Source of the DNA: Verrucosispora sioxanthis
GTDB taxonomy: Bacteria > Actinomycetota > Actinomycetes > Mycobacteriales > Micromonosporaceae
Direction of reading: 5' to 3'
DNA: 64,000 nt
Assembly: GCF_010560025.1 (NCBI RefSeq)
Contig: NZ_SAIY01000002.1
Coordinates: 1-64,000 of the forward strand
In this document: positions 20,709 through 28,722 of the stretch, piece after piece
How positions within the stretch are numbered: position 1 is the first letter of the stretch
Layout of the letters: each line of letters starts with the position of its first letter
Position numbers and translations under genes: made by a program
Notes under the pieces: generated by a model
Told to the model about the DNA's origin: nothing
The model's database searches: none
The model's input: the letters and a program-made list of their open reading frames with translations, nothing else

Positions 20709-21370
20709 CCGGCACCGCCGATGCGGTACCCGGCCCGGGGCACCGTGTGGATGACCTGGGGCTCGCCGAGCTTCCGGCGCAGCGTCATCACGGTGACCCG
20801 GACGACGTTCGTGAACGGATCGGCGAACTCGTCCCACGCCTGTTCCAGCAGTTCCTCGGCGCTGACCACCCGACCTTCGGCGCGGAGCAGCACGTGCAGC
20901 ACCGCGAACTCCTTCGGGCTCAGGCCGACCGGGCGGCCGGCTCGGGTGACCGTGTGCCGGGCCACGTCCAGGACGACGTCGTGCGCCCGCAGCACCGGCG
21001 GTACGGCCGGGGCGGAGCGCCGCCCCAGTGCCTGTACCCGGGCAACCAACTCGGCGAAGGCGAACGGCTTGGTCAGGTAGTCGTCGGCGCCCAGCCCCAG
21101 GCCCTCCACCCGGTCGCGGATGCCGGCGGCGGCGGTGAGCAGCAGCACCCGGGTACCGGAGCCGGAGGCCGCCAGGCTGCGGCACACCTCGTCACCGGTA
21201 TGCCCCGGCATGTCCCGATCCAGCACCGCGACGTCGTACCGGTTCACCCCGACCCGTTCCAACGCTCCGTCACCGTCGTAGCAGACGTCCACCGCCATCG
21301 AGAGGCGACGCAGCCCCTCCGCGACGGTGTCCGCCAACAACCGCTCGTCGTCCGCCACCAGCACCCGCAC
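20705..21370 (-). CDS. OmpR-family response regulator
   Basis: The 221-residue protein has a receiver domain with acidic pocket ADDE, phospho-acceptor Asp51 in DVAVLDRDMPG and Lys in LTKPF, followed by a winged-helix DNA-binding domain (GLSPKEFAVLHVLLR, NVVRVTVMTLRRKLGEP, VPRAGYRIGG). It starts with GTG 21370 and overlaps its kinase by 4 bp. An 11-bp-spaced direct repeat 50-70 bp upstream could be its own binding site. It is the probable regulator of the downstream VanX/ligase operon. Confidence 0.93.
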   Translation of the reverse strand: MRVLVADDERLLADTVAEGLRRLSMAVDVCYDGDGALERVGVNRYDVAVLDRDMPGHTGDEVCRSLAASGSGTRVLLLTAAAGIRDRVEGLGLGADDYLTKPFAFAELVARVQALGRRSAPAVPPVLRAHDVVLDVARHTVTRAGRPVGLSPKEFAVLHVLLRAEGRVVSAEELLEQAWDEFADPFTNVVRVTVMTLRRKLGEPQVIHTVPRAGYRIGGAG

Positions 21371-21421
21371 GCTTCCGCTCCCCGTAGTCCTCGCTGTCGG
21401 GCATACGTTCTCAGGCAGGAG

Positions 21422-21437
21422 TTAAGGGTTCTGTAAG
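21422..21437 (-). promoter_or_regulatory. Possible response-regulator direct repeat
   Basis: On the minus strand CTTA occurs twice at 11-bp spacing (CTTACAGAACC then CTTAACTC) upstream of the response-regulator gene. OmpR-type regulators commonly bind half-sites spaced 11 bp, so autoregulation is possible. Only one short match is seen. Confidence 0.3.
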
Positions 21438-21499
21438 TGCCCGCCAAACCAATACTCCACGTAACCGCACCACCCCCGCGCCCACAGCCAAGAACGCGT

Positions 21500-21571
21500 C
21501 GATCATGCAGTTGTGGCACCAGACAAGATGCGACAAAGGCTCTCATGCCACCTACCACAACTGCATGATCG
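21500..21571. repeat. 17-bp perfect inverted repeat downstream of the DUF559 gene
   Basis: Arms CGATCATGCAGTTGTGG at 21500-21516 and its reverse complement at 21555-21571 enclose 38 nt. It lies 39 bp past the DUF559 stop and upstream of the response regulator. The same arm occurs at 22581-22656 on the other side of the DUF559 gene. It could be a terminator without a U tract or a REP-like dispersed element. Confidence 0.8.
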
Positions 21572-21610
21572 GCAAGGTTGGCAAGGGGTACGGGACGGTG
21601 GTGGCGAGGG

Positions 21611-22465
21611 TTACGGGGTTAGCAGGGCGCGAATGGTGGCAGTGATGTGGGTGGGGCGGCGGTAGAGGTCGTGGGCTGTGAAGTGGCGCATGCGCCAGCC
21701 CTCGGCGGCCAGCCAGTTCATCCGCGCTCGATCCTGCCGGAGACGGTCAGGGTCGAGATGAGAGAGCCCGTCGTACTCGATACCGACCCGGCGCTCGCGG
21801 TAGGCCAGGTCGAGTCGATAGATCCGCCGGCCATCCCGGTCGTGGACCCAGCACTGAGGCTCTGGCACCGGTAGTCCGGCATCCGCGAGAAGTAATCTCA
21901 TCTGGCTCTCCTGACGGCACTCGGCCCGAGGGTCGGCAAGATCGACCAGGCGCCGCGCTTGGCGAATGCCCCGCAACGCGCGATGGACCACCAGTTCATT
22001 ACGCAGCCCATCGAGGTCGCAGGCACCGACCCGTAGGCACAGATCCAGAACTGGCAAGGCGTCCATCCGCCTCAACGTCCTCGCAAGGTCAATCGCGCAC
22101 CGGGCGGCAGGCGCGCACGGTACGCCGCGAGTCCAGATCGGATCCTGTACCGGCACGACGGATTCGTGAGTCACAACTCCCCTGAGCCGGGGCACCACCA
22201 GACCGGCGGGCACGATCACATGAAGATCCTCGGAACGAGCGTCCCCGAAGCCGTACAAGGAGGCACCGGTGTGGTAACCGAGGACGCACCCATCCGGCAG
22301 CCGGTCGAACACCGCAATGAGCTGGTCGTCCAGGCCAGGGTCGGTCATCGCCCCATAGACCCCTCGGCTTAACCGAGCGAGCGCCCCTGCCTCGACCCGA
22401 TACCTGACCTGCCCGCGACTCCAGCCAGACGCCAACAACTCGGAGTATCTCAATACATCTGCCAC
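21611..22465 (-). CDS. AbiEi-like N-terminus plus DUF559 nuclease-like protein
   Basis: The 284-residue protein begins with a winged-helix-like segment (YSELLASGWSRGQVRYRVEAG, LARLSRGVYGA) as in AbiEi-type antitoxin N-termini. It ends with a DUF559/Vsr-like region: YRLDLAYRERRVGIEYDG, SHLDPDRLRQDRARMNWL and EGWRMRHFTAHDLY. DUF559 is related to very-short-patch-repair endonucleases, and the Asp and Glu-Tyr-Asp residues could form a PD-(D/E)XK-type site. I chose GTG 22465 as the first start before the conserved N-terminus. Third-position GC is lower than in the backbone genes. The gene is bracketed by two hairpins with the same arm. The cellular role is unknown; defence, repair and mobile-element functions are all possible. 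Confidence 0.72.
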   Translation of the reverse strand: MADVLRYSELLASGWSRGQVRYRVEAGALARLSRGVYGAMTDPGLDDQLIAVFDRLPDGCVLGYHTGASLYGFGDARSEDLHVIVPAGLVVPRLRGVVTHESVVPVQDPIWTRGVPCAPAARCAIDLARTLRRMDALPVLDLCLRVGACDLDGLRNELVVHRALRGIRQARRLVDLADPRAECRQESQMRLLLADAGLPVPEPQCWVHDRDGRRIYRLDLAYRERRVGIEYDGLSHLDPDRLRQDRARMNWLAAEGWRMRHFTAHDLYRRPTHITATIRALLTP

Positions 22466-22580
22466 ACCGCCGCACTGTCCTCCGACGGCGAACCGATTTC
22501 CGCCCCCTGTGGACAGCCAGAGCCTCTGTGGACAACCCCGCCCCGCCGCCCAGTTTCTGCTATGCCCAACGGCCCACACC

Positions 22581-22656
22581 CGTCGATCATGCAGTTGTGG
22601 CAGGTCACAAAAAGCGCATACGAAACATATCGACTACCACAACTGCATGATCGACG
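22581..22656. repeat. 20-bp perfect inverted repeat upstream of the DUF559 gene
   Basis: Arms CGTCGATCATGCAGTTGTGG at 22581-22600 and its reverse complement at 22637-22656 enclose 36 nt. It lies 7 bp past the stop of the G5-domain gene and 115 bp before the DUF559 start. The arm is almost the same as that at 21500-21571, but the loop is unrelated. Confidence 0.82.
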
Positions 22657-22663
22657 CTAAGGG

Positions 22664-23455
22664 TCAGTCGCAGCCCCATCCGTCGTTGTCACGGTCGAGG
22701 TCGTAGATGTCCGTGCCGACGACCTCCACCGGGCCGGTTACGTACGCGGGCCCGTTTCCGCTGCCGCCGGCACAGTCGACATCGCTGGCGATTGGCACGC
22801 ATGGCGTGTAGTTCGGATCGCATCGGGAAGCCGGTTTGGTGCCCTTGGCGACAACCTCGGTGACTGGCTTCCTCGTCACGACGGAGCTGACCAGCTCCTT
22901 GCTGGTCTGCACCCCATCCACCACGGTCACCCGATAGGTCAAGGTGCGTACGCCGTCCACGCCCCGGGTGCGGACCACCCGCTTTCCTTCGGCCAGTGAA
23001 GAATCCTGCACCGTGCGGGTGCCGTGCCGGATGGTCTTCTTCTCCACGAGGCGGCGCGTCTGGACCACGGAGGTAGGGGCGGAAGCCGGGCTCGAAGGGT
23101 TGCTGTTTGCCCCGGCGGGTCCGGTCACGGTCGAGTCACCACTGGTGGCGGGCACTGGTGCCGCGTCACCGGAGATGGCGGGCACCGGCTCCACGCCACC
23201 CGTAGTGGGTGGGTCCGGCTCGGGTACGACGATGGCCGGGGCGGGCTCTTCGTTGGCGGCGGCACCTGTGCGGACGGGTTCCGGCTCACCTATCAAGGTG
23301 CCCACGACGGTGCTGCCCGCGCAGCAGAGCAGGACGAACGACATGAACACTCCACCCAGGATCATCGTGGCTCGATGGGCGGGGCTGAGACGATTGAACC
23401 GGCTCGACGAGGGCACGGGCTGAGGCGGACCAGGAGAGGTCATCGGAGTAGTCAC
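22664..23455 (-). CDS. Membrane-anchored G5 and Excalibur domain protein
   Basis: The protein of about 263 residues has one transmembrane helix (about residues 30-55), a Pro/Thr/Ser-rich stalk, a G5-like domain (LVEKKTIRHGTRTVQDSSLA to VTRKPVTEVVAKGTK) and a C-terminal Excalibur calcium-binding motif YDLDRDNDGWGCD. G5 domains bind GlcNAc-type glycans or zinc, and Excalibur is an extracellular Ca2+ motif, so it is probably a cell-wall-facing protein. The start is uncertain: TTG 23461, GTG 23455 and ATG 23443 are all in frame and none has a good ribosome-binding site. Codon use is less GC-biased than in the backbone genes, like the neighbouring DUF559 gene. Confidence 0.75.
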   Translation of the reverse strand: MTTPMTSPGPPQPVPSSSRFNRLSPAHRATMILGGVFMSFVLLCCAGSTVVGTLIGEPEPVRTGAAANEEPAPAIVVPEPDPPTTGGVEPVPAISGDAAPVPATSGDSTVTGPAGANSNPSSPASAPTSVVQTRRLVEKKTIRHGTRTVQDSSLAEGKRVVRTRGVDGVRTLTYRVTVVDGVQTSKELVSSVVTRKPVTEVVAKGTKPASRCDPNYTPCVPIASDVDCAGGSGNGPAYVTGPVEVVGTDIYDLDRDNDGWGCD

Positions 23456-23461
23456 ATTCAA

Positions 23462-23805
23462 TGAGTCTCGTCGGCGGTACTCGCGGCGCTATCCCCTGCT
23501 CCGTTAGTCGCCCGCGCCGATATGTGTTTGTCAGCTCGCTATGAGGGTCATGGTTAGGTTCCAATCGTCACCCTGATGACACAAACTGGCTCCTGACCGC
23601 TATCGGCAAGGTAGCGCTGCTCGTGCAAAGGTATGAGCCGGACCGGACCACCGTGCTGCCGGCCAGTGGTTGCACAGGTTCACGATCGGTCCGCCAGACC
23701 ACCGCAGGGTGCCTGCCAAACCATTGCATCGACCCTGGTAATCCCGGTTTGTCGTGGGCGTCGTAGCCGCCGAACAGGATCCGCCTGTCGCCGGCGGTCC
23801 GGGTG
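23462..23805. other. Intergenic region, no gene seen
   Basis: These 344 bp between the G5 gene start and the PotC-like gene stop are AT-richer than average. They contain short open frames without ribosome-binding sites, and no tRNA or convincing hairpin. The promoter of the G5 gene should lie here. Confidence 0.5.
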
Positions 23806-24618
23806 TCACGGGGCTGGTCGCCGCTGTCCGCCGGCCCTAGCCCGGTGCGCCAGCGAGGTGGCCAGCACCAGTAGCAGCGCTACTCCGAACATGGCCGTGC
23901 CGATGACGTTCACCTGCGGTGGGATGCCCCGCTGGGCGGCACCCCAGACGTACATCGGGAACGTGACGGTGGTGCCCGAGTTGAAGTTCGTGACGATGAA
24001 GTCGTCGAAGCTGAGCGAGAACGCCAGCAGGGCGGCGGCCACGATGCCGGGCAGCACCAGCGGCAGGGTGATCCGCCGGAACGTCTGCCACTCGCCGGCG
24101 TACAGGTCCATCGCGGCTTCCTCCAGCCGCCCGTCCATCCCGGTCAGCCGGGCCTTGACGGTCACCACCACGAACGACACACAGAACATGACGTGGGCGA
24201 TGACGATGGTCCAGAAGCCGAGCGGCACCCCGCCGGAGACGAAGAGGGCAAGCAGCGACGTGCCCATCACCAGTTCCGGCGTCGCCATCGGCAGGAAGAT
24301 CAGCACGTTGAGCCCGGACCGACCCCGGAACCGGTGCCGGGCCAGGGCGAACGCCATGACCGTGCCGAGCACGGTGGCCACCACGGTGGCGAGGAACCCG
24401 ATCTGGACGCTGCGCAGCACCGCCTCGCACATCTCGGAGGTGGCACACGGGTTGCGCCAGTTGTCGAGGGTGAACTCGTTGAAGTCGTACGACAGCCGGC
24501 TGGACGGGCGGTTGAACGACAGCGCGGCGACCACGGCGATCGGCAGGAACAGGTAGCCGAGCACCAGCAGCGCCACGCCCAGCACCCAGTGCTCGGCGAG
24601 CCAACGGGAGATCCTCAC
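23806..24618 (-). CDS. potC: Spermidine/putrescine ABC transporter permease, PotC-like
   Basis: The 270-residue inner-membrane protein has six hydrophobic segments and the EAA loop EEAAMDLYAGEWQTFRRITLPLVLPG of binding-protein-dependent permeases. The segment SFDDFIVTNFNSG is typical of PotC/PotB-type polyamine permeases. GTG 24618 overlaps the stop of the PotB-like gene, and it is the last gene of a potDABC-ordered operon read on the minus strand. Polyamine uptake is the family role; the true substrate could be another small cationic compound. Confidence 0.9.
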   Translation of the reverse strand: MRISRWLAEHWVLGVALLVLGYLFLPIAVVAALSFNRPSSRLSYDFNEFTLDNWRNPCATSEMCEAVLRSVQIGFLATVVATVLGTVMAFALARHRFRGRSGLNVLIFLPMATPELVMGTSLLALFVSGGVPLGFWTIVIAHVMFCVSFVVVTVKARLTGMDGRLEEAAMDLYAGEWQTFRRITLPLVLPGIVAAALLAFSLSFDDFIVTNFNSGTTVTFPMYVWGAAQRGIPPQVNVIGTAMFGVALLLVLATSLAHRARAGGQRRPAP

Positions 24619-25532
24619 AGGACGTCCCTCGTCCCGGCGTTGCGAAGGTAGCCGAAGACCACCGCGAGGATCGCCGACATGAGCAGGAACGACAGCGCCG
24701 CGCCCTGTGGGTAGTCGAGCCGGACCAGGAACGCCGAGTCGATGACGTTGCCGATCATGTACTCGTTCGGGGTGCCGAGCAGTTCGGCGTTCAGGTAGTC
24801 GCCGGTCGCCGGGATGAAGAAGAGCAGGGTGCCGGCGGTCAGACCGGGCATCGACAGCGGCAGGGTAACCCGCCGGAACGTCTTCAGCGGGCTGGCGTAC
24901 AGGTCGCTGGACGCCTCCAGCAGCCGGCGGTCCAGCCGTTCCAGGCTCGCGTACAGCGGGAGCACCAGGAACGGCAGGAAGTTGTACGTCAGGCCGAGCA
25001 CCACCGCGACCGGAGTGGCCAGCAGCCGGCCGTCCGGTCCGAGCAGGTGCACGTCGCGCAGCAGCCCGACCAGCCAGCCGTTGTCCGACAGGATCGTCTT
25101 CCAGGCCAGGGTACGCAGCAGGAAGCTGGTGAACATCGGCGCGATCACGCAGACCAGCAGCAGGTGCTTCCACCGGCCGGCCTTCTGCGCGATCGCGTAC
25201 GCCAGGGGGTAGCCCATCAGCAGCGCCAGCACCAGCGCGATGCCGGCGTACCAGAAGGATCGGCCGAACTGCGGCCAGTACGCCTGCAACGCCGCCGGAT
25301 AGTTGTCGAACGACCAGGTCAGCGCGTACCCGGTGGAGAGCGAGCCGGCGGGGTCGTAGAGGCTGGCCGCGGCGAGCTGCACCAACGGCACGACGAAGAA
25401 CAGAAACAGCCATGCCGCGCCCGGCAGCAACAGCAGGTACGGCAGGAACCGGTGACGCCCCGGTCGGGCAGCAGGTGCCGGCGACGCCGGCTGCTCCCCG
25501 GAAGCGGTGGGTACGTGAGCCGGTGCGCTCAC
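24615..25532 (-). CDS. potB: Spermidine/putrescine ABC transporter permease, PotB-like
   Basis: The 305-residue permease begins with a Pro-rich cytoplasmic stretch, then six hydrophobic segments starting near residue 30 (LLLLPGAAWLFLFFVVPLVQL). It has an EAA loop LEASSDLYASPLKTFRRVTLPLSMPG and the ATGDYLNAELLGTP segment seen in PotB proteins. GTG 25532 is 22 bp after the ATPase stop. It pairs with the overlapping PotC-like permease. Confidence 0.9.
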   Translation of the reverse strand: MSAPAHVPTASGEQPASPAPAARPGRHRFLPYLLLLPGAAWLFLFFVVPLVQLAAASLYDPAGSLSTGYALTWSFDNYPAALQAYWPQFGRSFWYAGIALVLALLMGYPLAYAIAQKAGRWKHLLLVCVIAPMFTSFLLRTLAWKTILSDNGWLVGLLRDVHLLGPDGRLLATPVAVVLGLTYNFLPFLVLPLYASLERLDRRLLEASSDLYASPLKTFRRVTLPLSMPGLTAGTLLFFIPATGDYLNAELLGTPNEYMIGNVIDSAFLVRLDYPQGAALSFLLMSAILAVVFGYLRNAGTRDVL

Positions 25533-25554
25533 GCCCCAGCCTCGCTTCGCCGGC

Positions 25555-26712
25555 TCACCAGGACGCACCGACCGGCTCGTGGCGCATCGGGGCGGTCCGG
25601 TCGTCCTCGTCGACCTGCCGACCGAGCAGGAAGGCGTGCCGCGGATCCCAGTGCGCCACGACCCGCTCCCCGACGGCGAACCGCTCCTGGGCACCGCTGT
25701 TGGCGACGAAGACGCTCAGCTCGGTGCCCCAGCCGGTACGCAGCAGGTACTGCGTGCTCACCCCGACGTAGAAGGCGTCGGTGATGCTGCCTTCGACATG
25801 CTGGTGGCCGGCGGGCACCTGCCCGGCCGCCGCGGCCAGGCGCAGCTTCTCCGGGCGTACGCCCAGAAGAACCGGACCCTGGTCGGCGCGGGACCGCGCC
25901 GACGGCACCGAGAACCGCGTGCCGTACGCGGTGACCAGCAGGTCGCCCCCGTTGCCGCCGGAGACGTCCCCGGCGATCAGGTTGGACTGCCCGAGGAAGG
26001 TGGCCACGAAGGCGGTCGCCGGGAACTCGTAGATCTCGGCCGGCGCGCCGAGTTGCTCGATCCGGCCGGCGTTCATCACCGCGACCGTGTCCGCCATGGT
26101 CATGGCTTCCTCCTGGTCGTGGGTGACGTGCACGAACGTGATGCCCACCTCGGTCTGAATGCGCTTGAGTTCGAGCTGCATCCGGCGACGCAGCTTGACG
26201 TCGAGGGCACCGAGCGGCTCGTCGAGCAGCAGCACCTGCGGGTGGTTGACCAGCGCCCGGGCCAACGCGACGCGCTGCTGCTGGCCGCCGGAGAGCTGGG
26301 CGGGGTGGTGCCGCTCGTACCCGTCAAGCTGCACCAGGGACAGCATCCGTCGGACCTGACCGTCGACCGAGCGGATGCCGCGCCGCCGCAGCCCGAAGGC
26401 GACGTTCTCGAAGACGTCCAGGTGCGGGAAGAGCGCGTAGCTCTGGAACACCGTGTTGACCGGTCGTTTGTACGGCCGCAGCCGGGTGATGTCCCGGTCA
26501 CCGAGCAGCACCCGCCCGCGGGTCGGTTCCTCCAGGCCGGCGACCATCCGCAGGGTGGTGGTCTTGCCGCAGCCAGAGGCGCCGAGCAGGGCGAAGAACG
26601 AGCCCTGCGGGACCGTCAGGTCCAGCTCCTCGACCGCGGTGAGGGCGCCGAACGTCTTGGTGAGGTGGGCCAGCCTCAAATCGCCGGCCGAGGTCTGCGG
26701 ATCCACCGTCAC
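25555..26712 (-). CDS. potA: Spermidine/putrescine ABC transporter ATP-binding protein, PotA-like
   Basis: The 385-residue ATPase has Walker [10 protein letters not shown] near residue 45, the signature [16 protein letters not shown], Walker [13 protein letters not shown] and an H-loop [12 protein letters not shown], followed by a TOBE-type C-terminal regulatory domain ([12 protein letters not shown]). Length and TOBE domain fit PotA. GTG 26712 overlaps the stop of the substrate-binding protein gene. Confidence 0.93.
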   Translation of the reverse strand: MTVDPQTSAGDLRLAHLTKTFGALTAVEELDLTVPQGSFFALLGASGCGKTTTLRMVAGLEEPTRGRVLLGDRDITRLRPYKRPVNTVFQSYALFPHLDVFENVAFGLRRRGIRSVDGQVRRMLSLVQLDGYERHHPAQLSGGQQQRVALARALVNHPQVLLLDEPLGALDVKLRRRMQLELKRIQTEVGITFVHVTHDQEEAMTMADTVAVMNAGRIEQLGAPAEIYEFPATAFVATFLGQSNLIAGDVSGGNGGDLLVTAYGTRFSVPSARSRADQGPVLLGVRPEKLRLAAAAGQVPAGHQHVEGSITDAFYVGVSTQYLLRTGWGTELSVFVANSGAQERFAVGERVVAHWDPRHAFLLGRQVDEDDRTAPMRHEPVGASW

Positions 26713-27893
26713 GCTCCGATGACCTGCTGGAACTTCGTTTCGTACTCCCGTTCCTGCTGCTCGTCGAGCGCCATGAAGACCTTGGCCTTGGCGAGCATGG
26801 CCTCGTCGGGGAAGATCAGCGGGTTCGCGGCCAGTTCCGGATCGATCTTCTCCAGCTCCGCCTGCGCCCCCTGCACCGGGCAGATGTAGTTGACGTACGC
26901 GGCGAGCTGGGCGGCGACGGTCGGATCGTAGTAGTAGTTGATCAACTCTTCGGCGTTGGCCTTGTGACCGGCCCGGTTCGGCACCAGCAGGTTGTCCGAC
27001 CAGAGCAGTACGCCCGACTCGGGCACCACGAACTTGATCCGTTCGTCCTCGAAGCCGAGTTGGATGATGTCACCGGACCAGCCGACGCACGCCGCGATGT
27101 CGCCCTTGGCCAGGTCCGGGGCGTAGTCGTTGCCGGTGAACCGGCGGATCTGCCCGGAGTCGACGGCCCGCCTGAGCTTGGTGAGCGCGTCGTCGAACTG
27201 GGCGGCGGTGAAGTCGGTCGGGTCGTGGCCGTTGGACATCAGCAGCAGTCCCATGGTGTCGCGCATCTCGCTGAGCGCGGTCACCCTGCCCTTGAGGTCG
27301 GGGCGGGTGAGCAGTTCATCGACGGTACGGATCTCCCCGGTGACCCGGCCGTTGTAGGCCAGTCCGGCGAGGCCGGACTGCCACGGGATCGCGTACTGGT
27401 CCTCGGTGTCGAAGGGCCGGTTCCGCAGTGACGGCAGGAGGTTGGCCTCGACGTTCGGCAGCTTCGACCGGTCGAGCTTCTGGATCCAGCCGAGCCGGAT
27501 CATCCGAGCGGTCATCCAGTCGGTGAGCACCATGATGTCCCGCCCGGTGCTCTGGCAGGCGGCGAGCTGGTTCTGCACCTTGCCGAAGAACTCGTTGTTG
27601 TCGTTGATGTCCTCGGTGTAGGTCACCTGGATGCCGGTCCTGCTGACGAATCCGTCCAGGCTGGGGCGCCTCGACTCGTCGTCTTCGTCGACGTCCATGT
27701 ACTGCGGCCAGTTGGAGAACGCCAACGTCCTCTCCGCGCCGGACAGATCCTCGCTGACGCATCCCTCCTCGGTCTGCTGCGCGGCGGGGGTGCCGCAGCC
27801 GGTCAGGGTGCCGCCGCCGGCGAGGAGGGCGGCCGAGCCGAGGGTGCCGGTGAGCAGGCCACGCCGGGTGAAGGACCGGTGGGCACCACGCAT
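26709..27893 (-). CDS. potD: Polyamine ABC transporter substrate-binding lipoprotein, PotD-like
   Basis: The 394-residue protein has a twin-arginine-like start (SFTRRGLLTGTLG), a lipobox LTGCGT and then a spermidine/putrescine-binding fold: LAFSNWPQYMDVDE near residue 65, YTEDINDNNEFFGKV, YAIPWQSGLAGLAYN, IAACVGWSGD and VVPESGVLLWSDN. It would be a cell-surface lipoprotein delivering substrate to PotBC. ATG 27893 has AGGA nine bases upstream and is preferred to upstream in-frame starts. It heads the operon; a 634-bp gap with tandem repeats lies upstream. Confidence 0.9.
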   Translation of the reverse strand: MRGAHRSFTRRGLLTGTLGSAALLAGGGTLTGCGTPAAQQTEEGCVSEDLSGAERTLAFSNWPQYMDVDEDDESRRPSLDGFVSRTGIQVTYTEDINDNNEFFGKVQNQLAACQSTGRDIMVLTDWMTARMIRLGWIQKLDRSKLPNVEANLLPSLRNRPFDTEDQYAIPWQSGLAGLAYNGRVTGEIRTVDELLTRPDLKGRVTALSEMRDTMGLLLMSNGHDPTDFTAAQFDDALTKLRRAVDSGQIRRFTGNDYAPDLAKGDIAACVGWSGDIIQLGFEDERIKFVVPESGVLLWSDNLLVPNRAGHKANAEELINYYYDPTVAAQLAAYVNYICPVQGAQAELEKIDPELAANPLIFPDEAMLAKAKVFMALDEQQEREYETKFQQVIGA

Positions 27894-28104
27894 GAGACGG
27901 TTCCTATCAATGATCGTCGGCGACGGGACGGGGTGGGCCTGCCGGCTGGGGTTGGAGCCGGCGGCGACAGACGAATGATCCTGACATGAGGCGAGGATGC
28001 CAGCCACGCCCTGGGCACATCCCCTGACTCACCCTGCCCCGCCACCGGCCGCTCGACCCAAACCACACCGCTTGACCCACCCAGACCCCTCGCCCACCCA
28101 GACC

Positions 28105-28269
28105 GAACCCACGAACGCCGGACCCACGCGGGCCGAACCCACGGACGCCGGACCCACGCGGGCCGAACCCACGCACGCCGGACCCACGCACGCCGAACCC
28201 ACGCGGGCCGAACCCACGCACGCCGAACCCACGCGGGCCGAACCCACGCGGGCCGGACCCAGGCAGGCC
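28105..28269. repeat. Tandem array, eleven 15-bp units
   Basis: Eleven consecutive 15-bp units of consensus GAACCCACGCGGGCC run without interruption, varying mainly at positions 2 and 10-12. They lie in the 634-bp gap between the potD start (27893) and the DUF397 stop (28528). Because 15 is a multiple of 3, several frames stay open and give low-complexity peptides, which I do not regard as genes. It looks like a minisatellite. The remainder of the gap holds a second short array and no gene. Confidence 0.9.
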
Positions 28270-28386
28270 GCCTGGCCCACCTAGGCCGCTTGATCCACTC
28301 GACATGCCGCATCCCGCGCCATCCAGGTCGCCTAAGACCGCAAGATGCCGCATCTCGACGACCGAGCCGGGCGAGAGCACGGCTGG

Positions 28387-28441
28387 AGGGGGCCGGGTGA
28401 AGGGGGCCGGCTGAAGGGGGCCGGGTGACGGGGCCGGGCGA
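28387..28441. repeat. Tandem array, four 14-bp units
   Basis: Three units of AGGGGGCCGGGTGA (one with C for G at position 11) and a degenerate 13-bp fourth unit follow each other. It is unrelated in sequence to the 15-bp array 120 bp away and lies in the same gene-free gap. Confidence 0.75.
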
Positions 28442-28527
28442 CTGAGCGGGGCGACCAGCCGGGCGACGTGGCGAGCGGGGGCACCGGATGCGGCGACCGG
28501 GCCGGGTAGGCGAAGGAGAGTGGCGGC

Positions 28528-28722
28528 TCAGACCGTACTTCGGACGGTGCTGATGACAAAGGCGCGCCAGGCCGCCGGGGTGAAGGCCAGGATGCCGCCG
28601 GTCCGGTCCTTGCTGTCACGCACCAGGACCCGGCCGGGCAGGTTGTCGGCCACCTCGACACAATTGCCGCCGTTGTTGCTGCTGCGGGTGGCGGTGCGCC
28701 AGCGGGCGCCGGTCAGCTCCAT
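28528..28722 (-). CDS. DUF397 (BldB-like) small protein
   Basis: The 64-residue protein shows the DUF397 pattern: ARWRTATRSSNNGGNCVEVAD then VLVRDSKDRTGGILAFTPAAWRAFV. DUF397 proteins are abundant in actinomycetes and usually accompany an XRE-DUF5753 regulator; in Streptomyces such pairs modulate development and antibiotic production. ATG 28722 overlaps the end of the upstream regulator gene by 10 bp, so the two are coupled. Confidence 0.92.
   Translation of the reverse strand: MELTGARWRTATRSSNNGGNCVEVADNLPGRVLVRDSKDRTGGILAFTPAAWRAFVISTVRSTV

Noticed and set aside
23600..23809. Short gene overlapping the potC stop
   Set aside because: No ribosome-binding site, no recognised motif and composition like the surrounding intergenic DNA.
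28105..28269. CRISPR array
   Set aside because: Units are 15 bp and directly adjacent, without spacers; no cas genes nearby.
27907..28380. Gly-Phe-Arg repeat protein encoded across the 15-bp array
   Set aside because: The unit length is a multiple of three so several frames are open on both strands; there is no ribosome-binding site or conserved flank.
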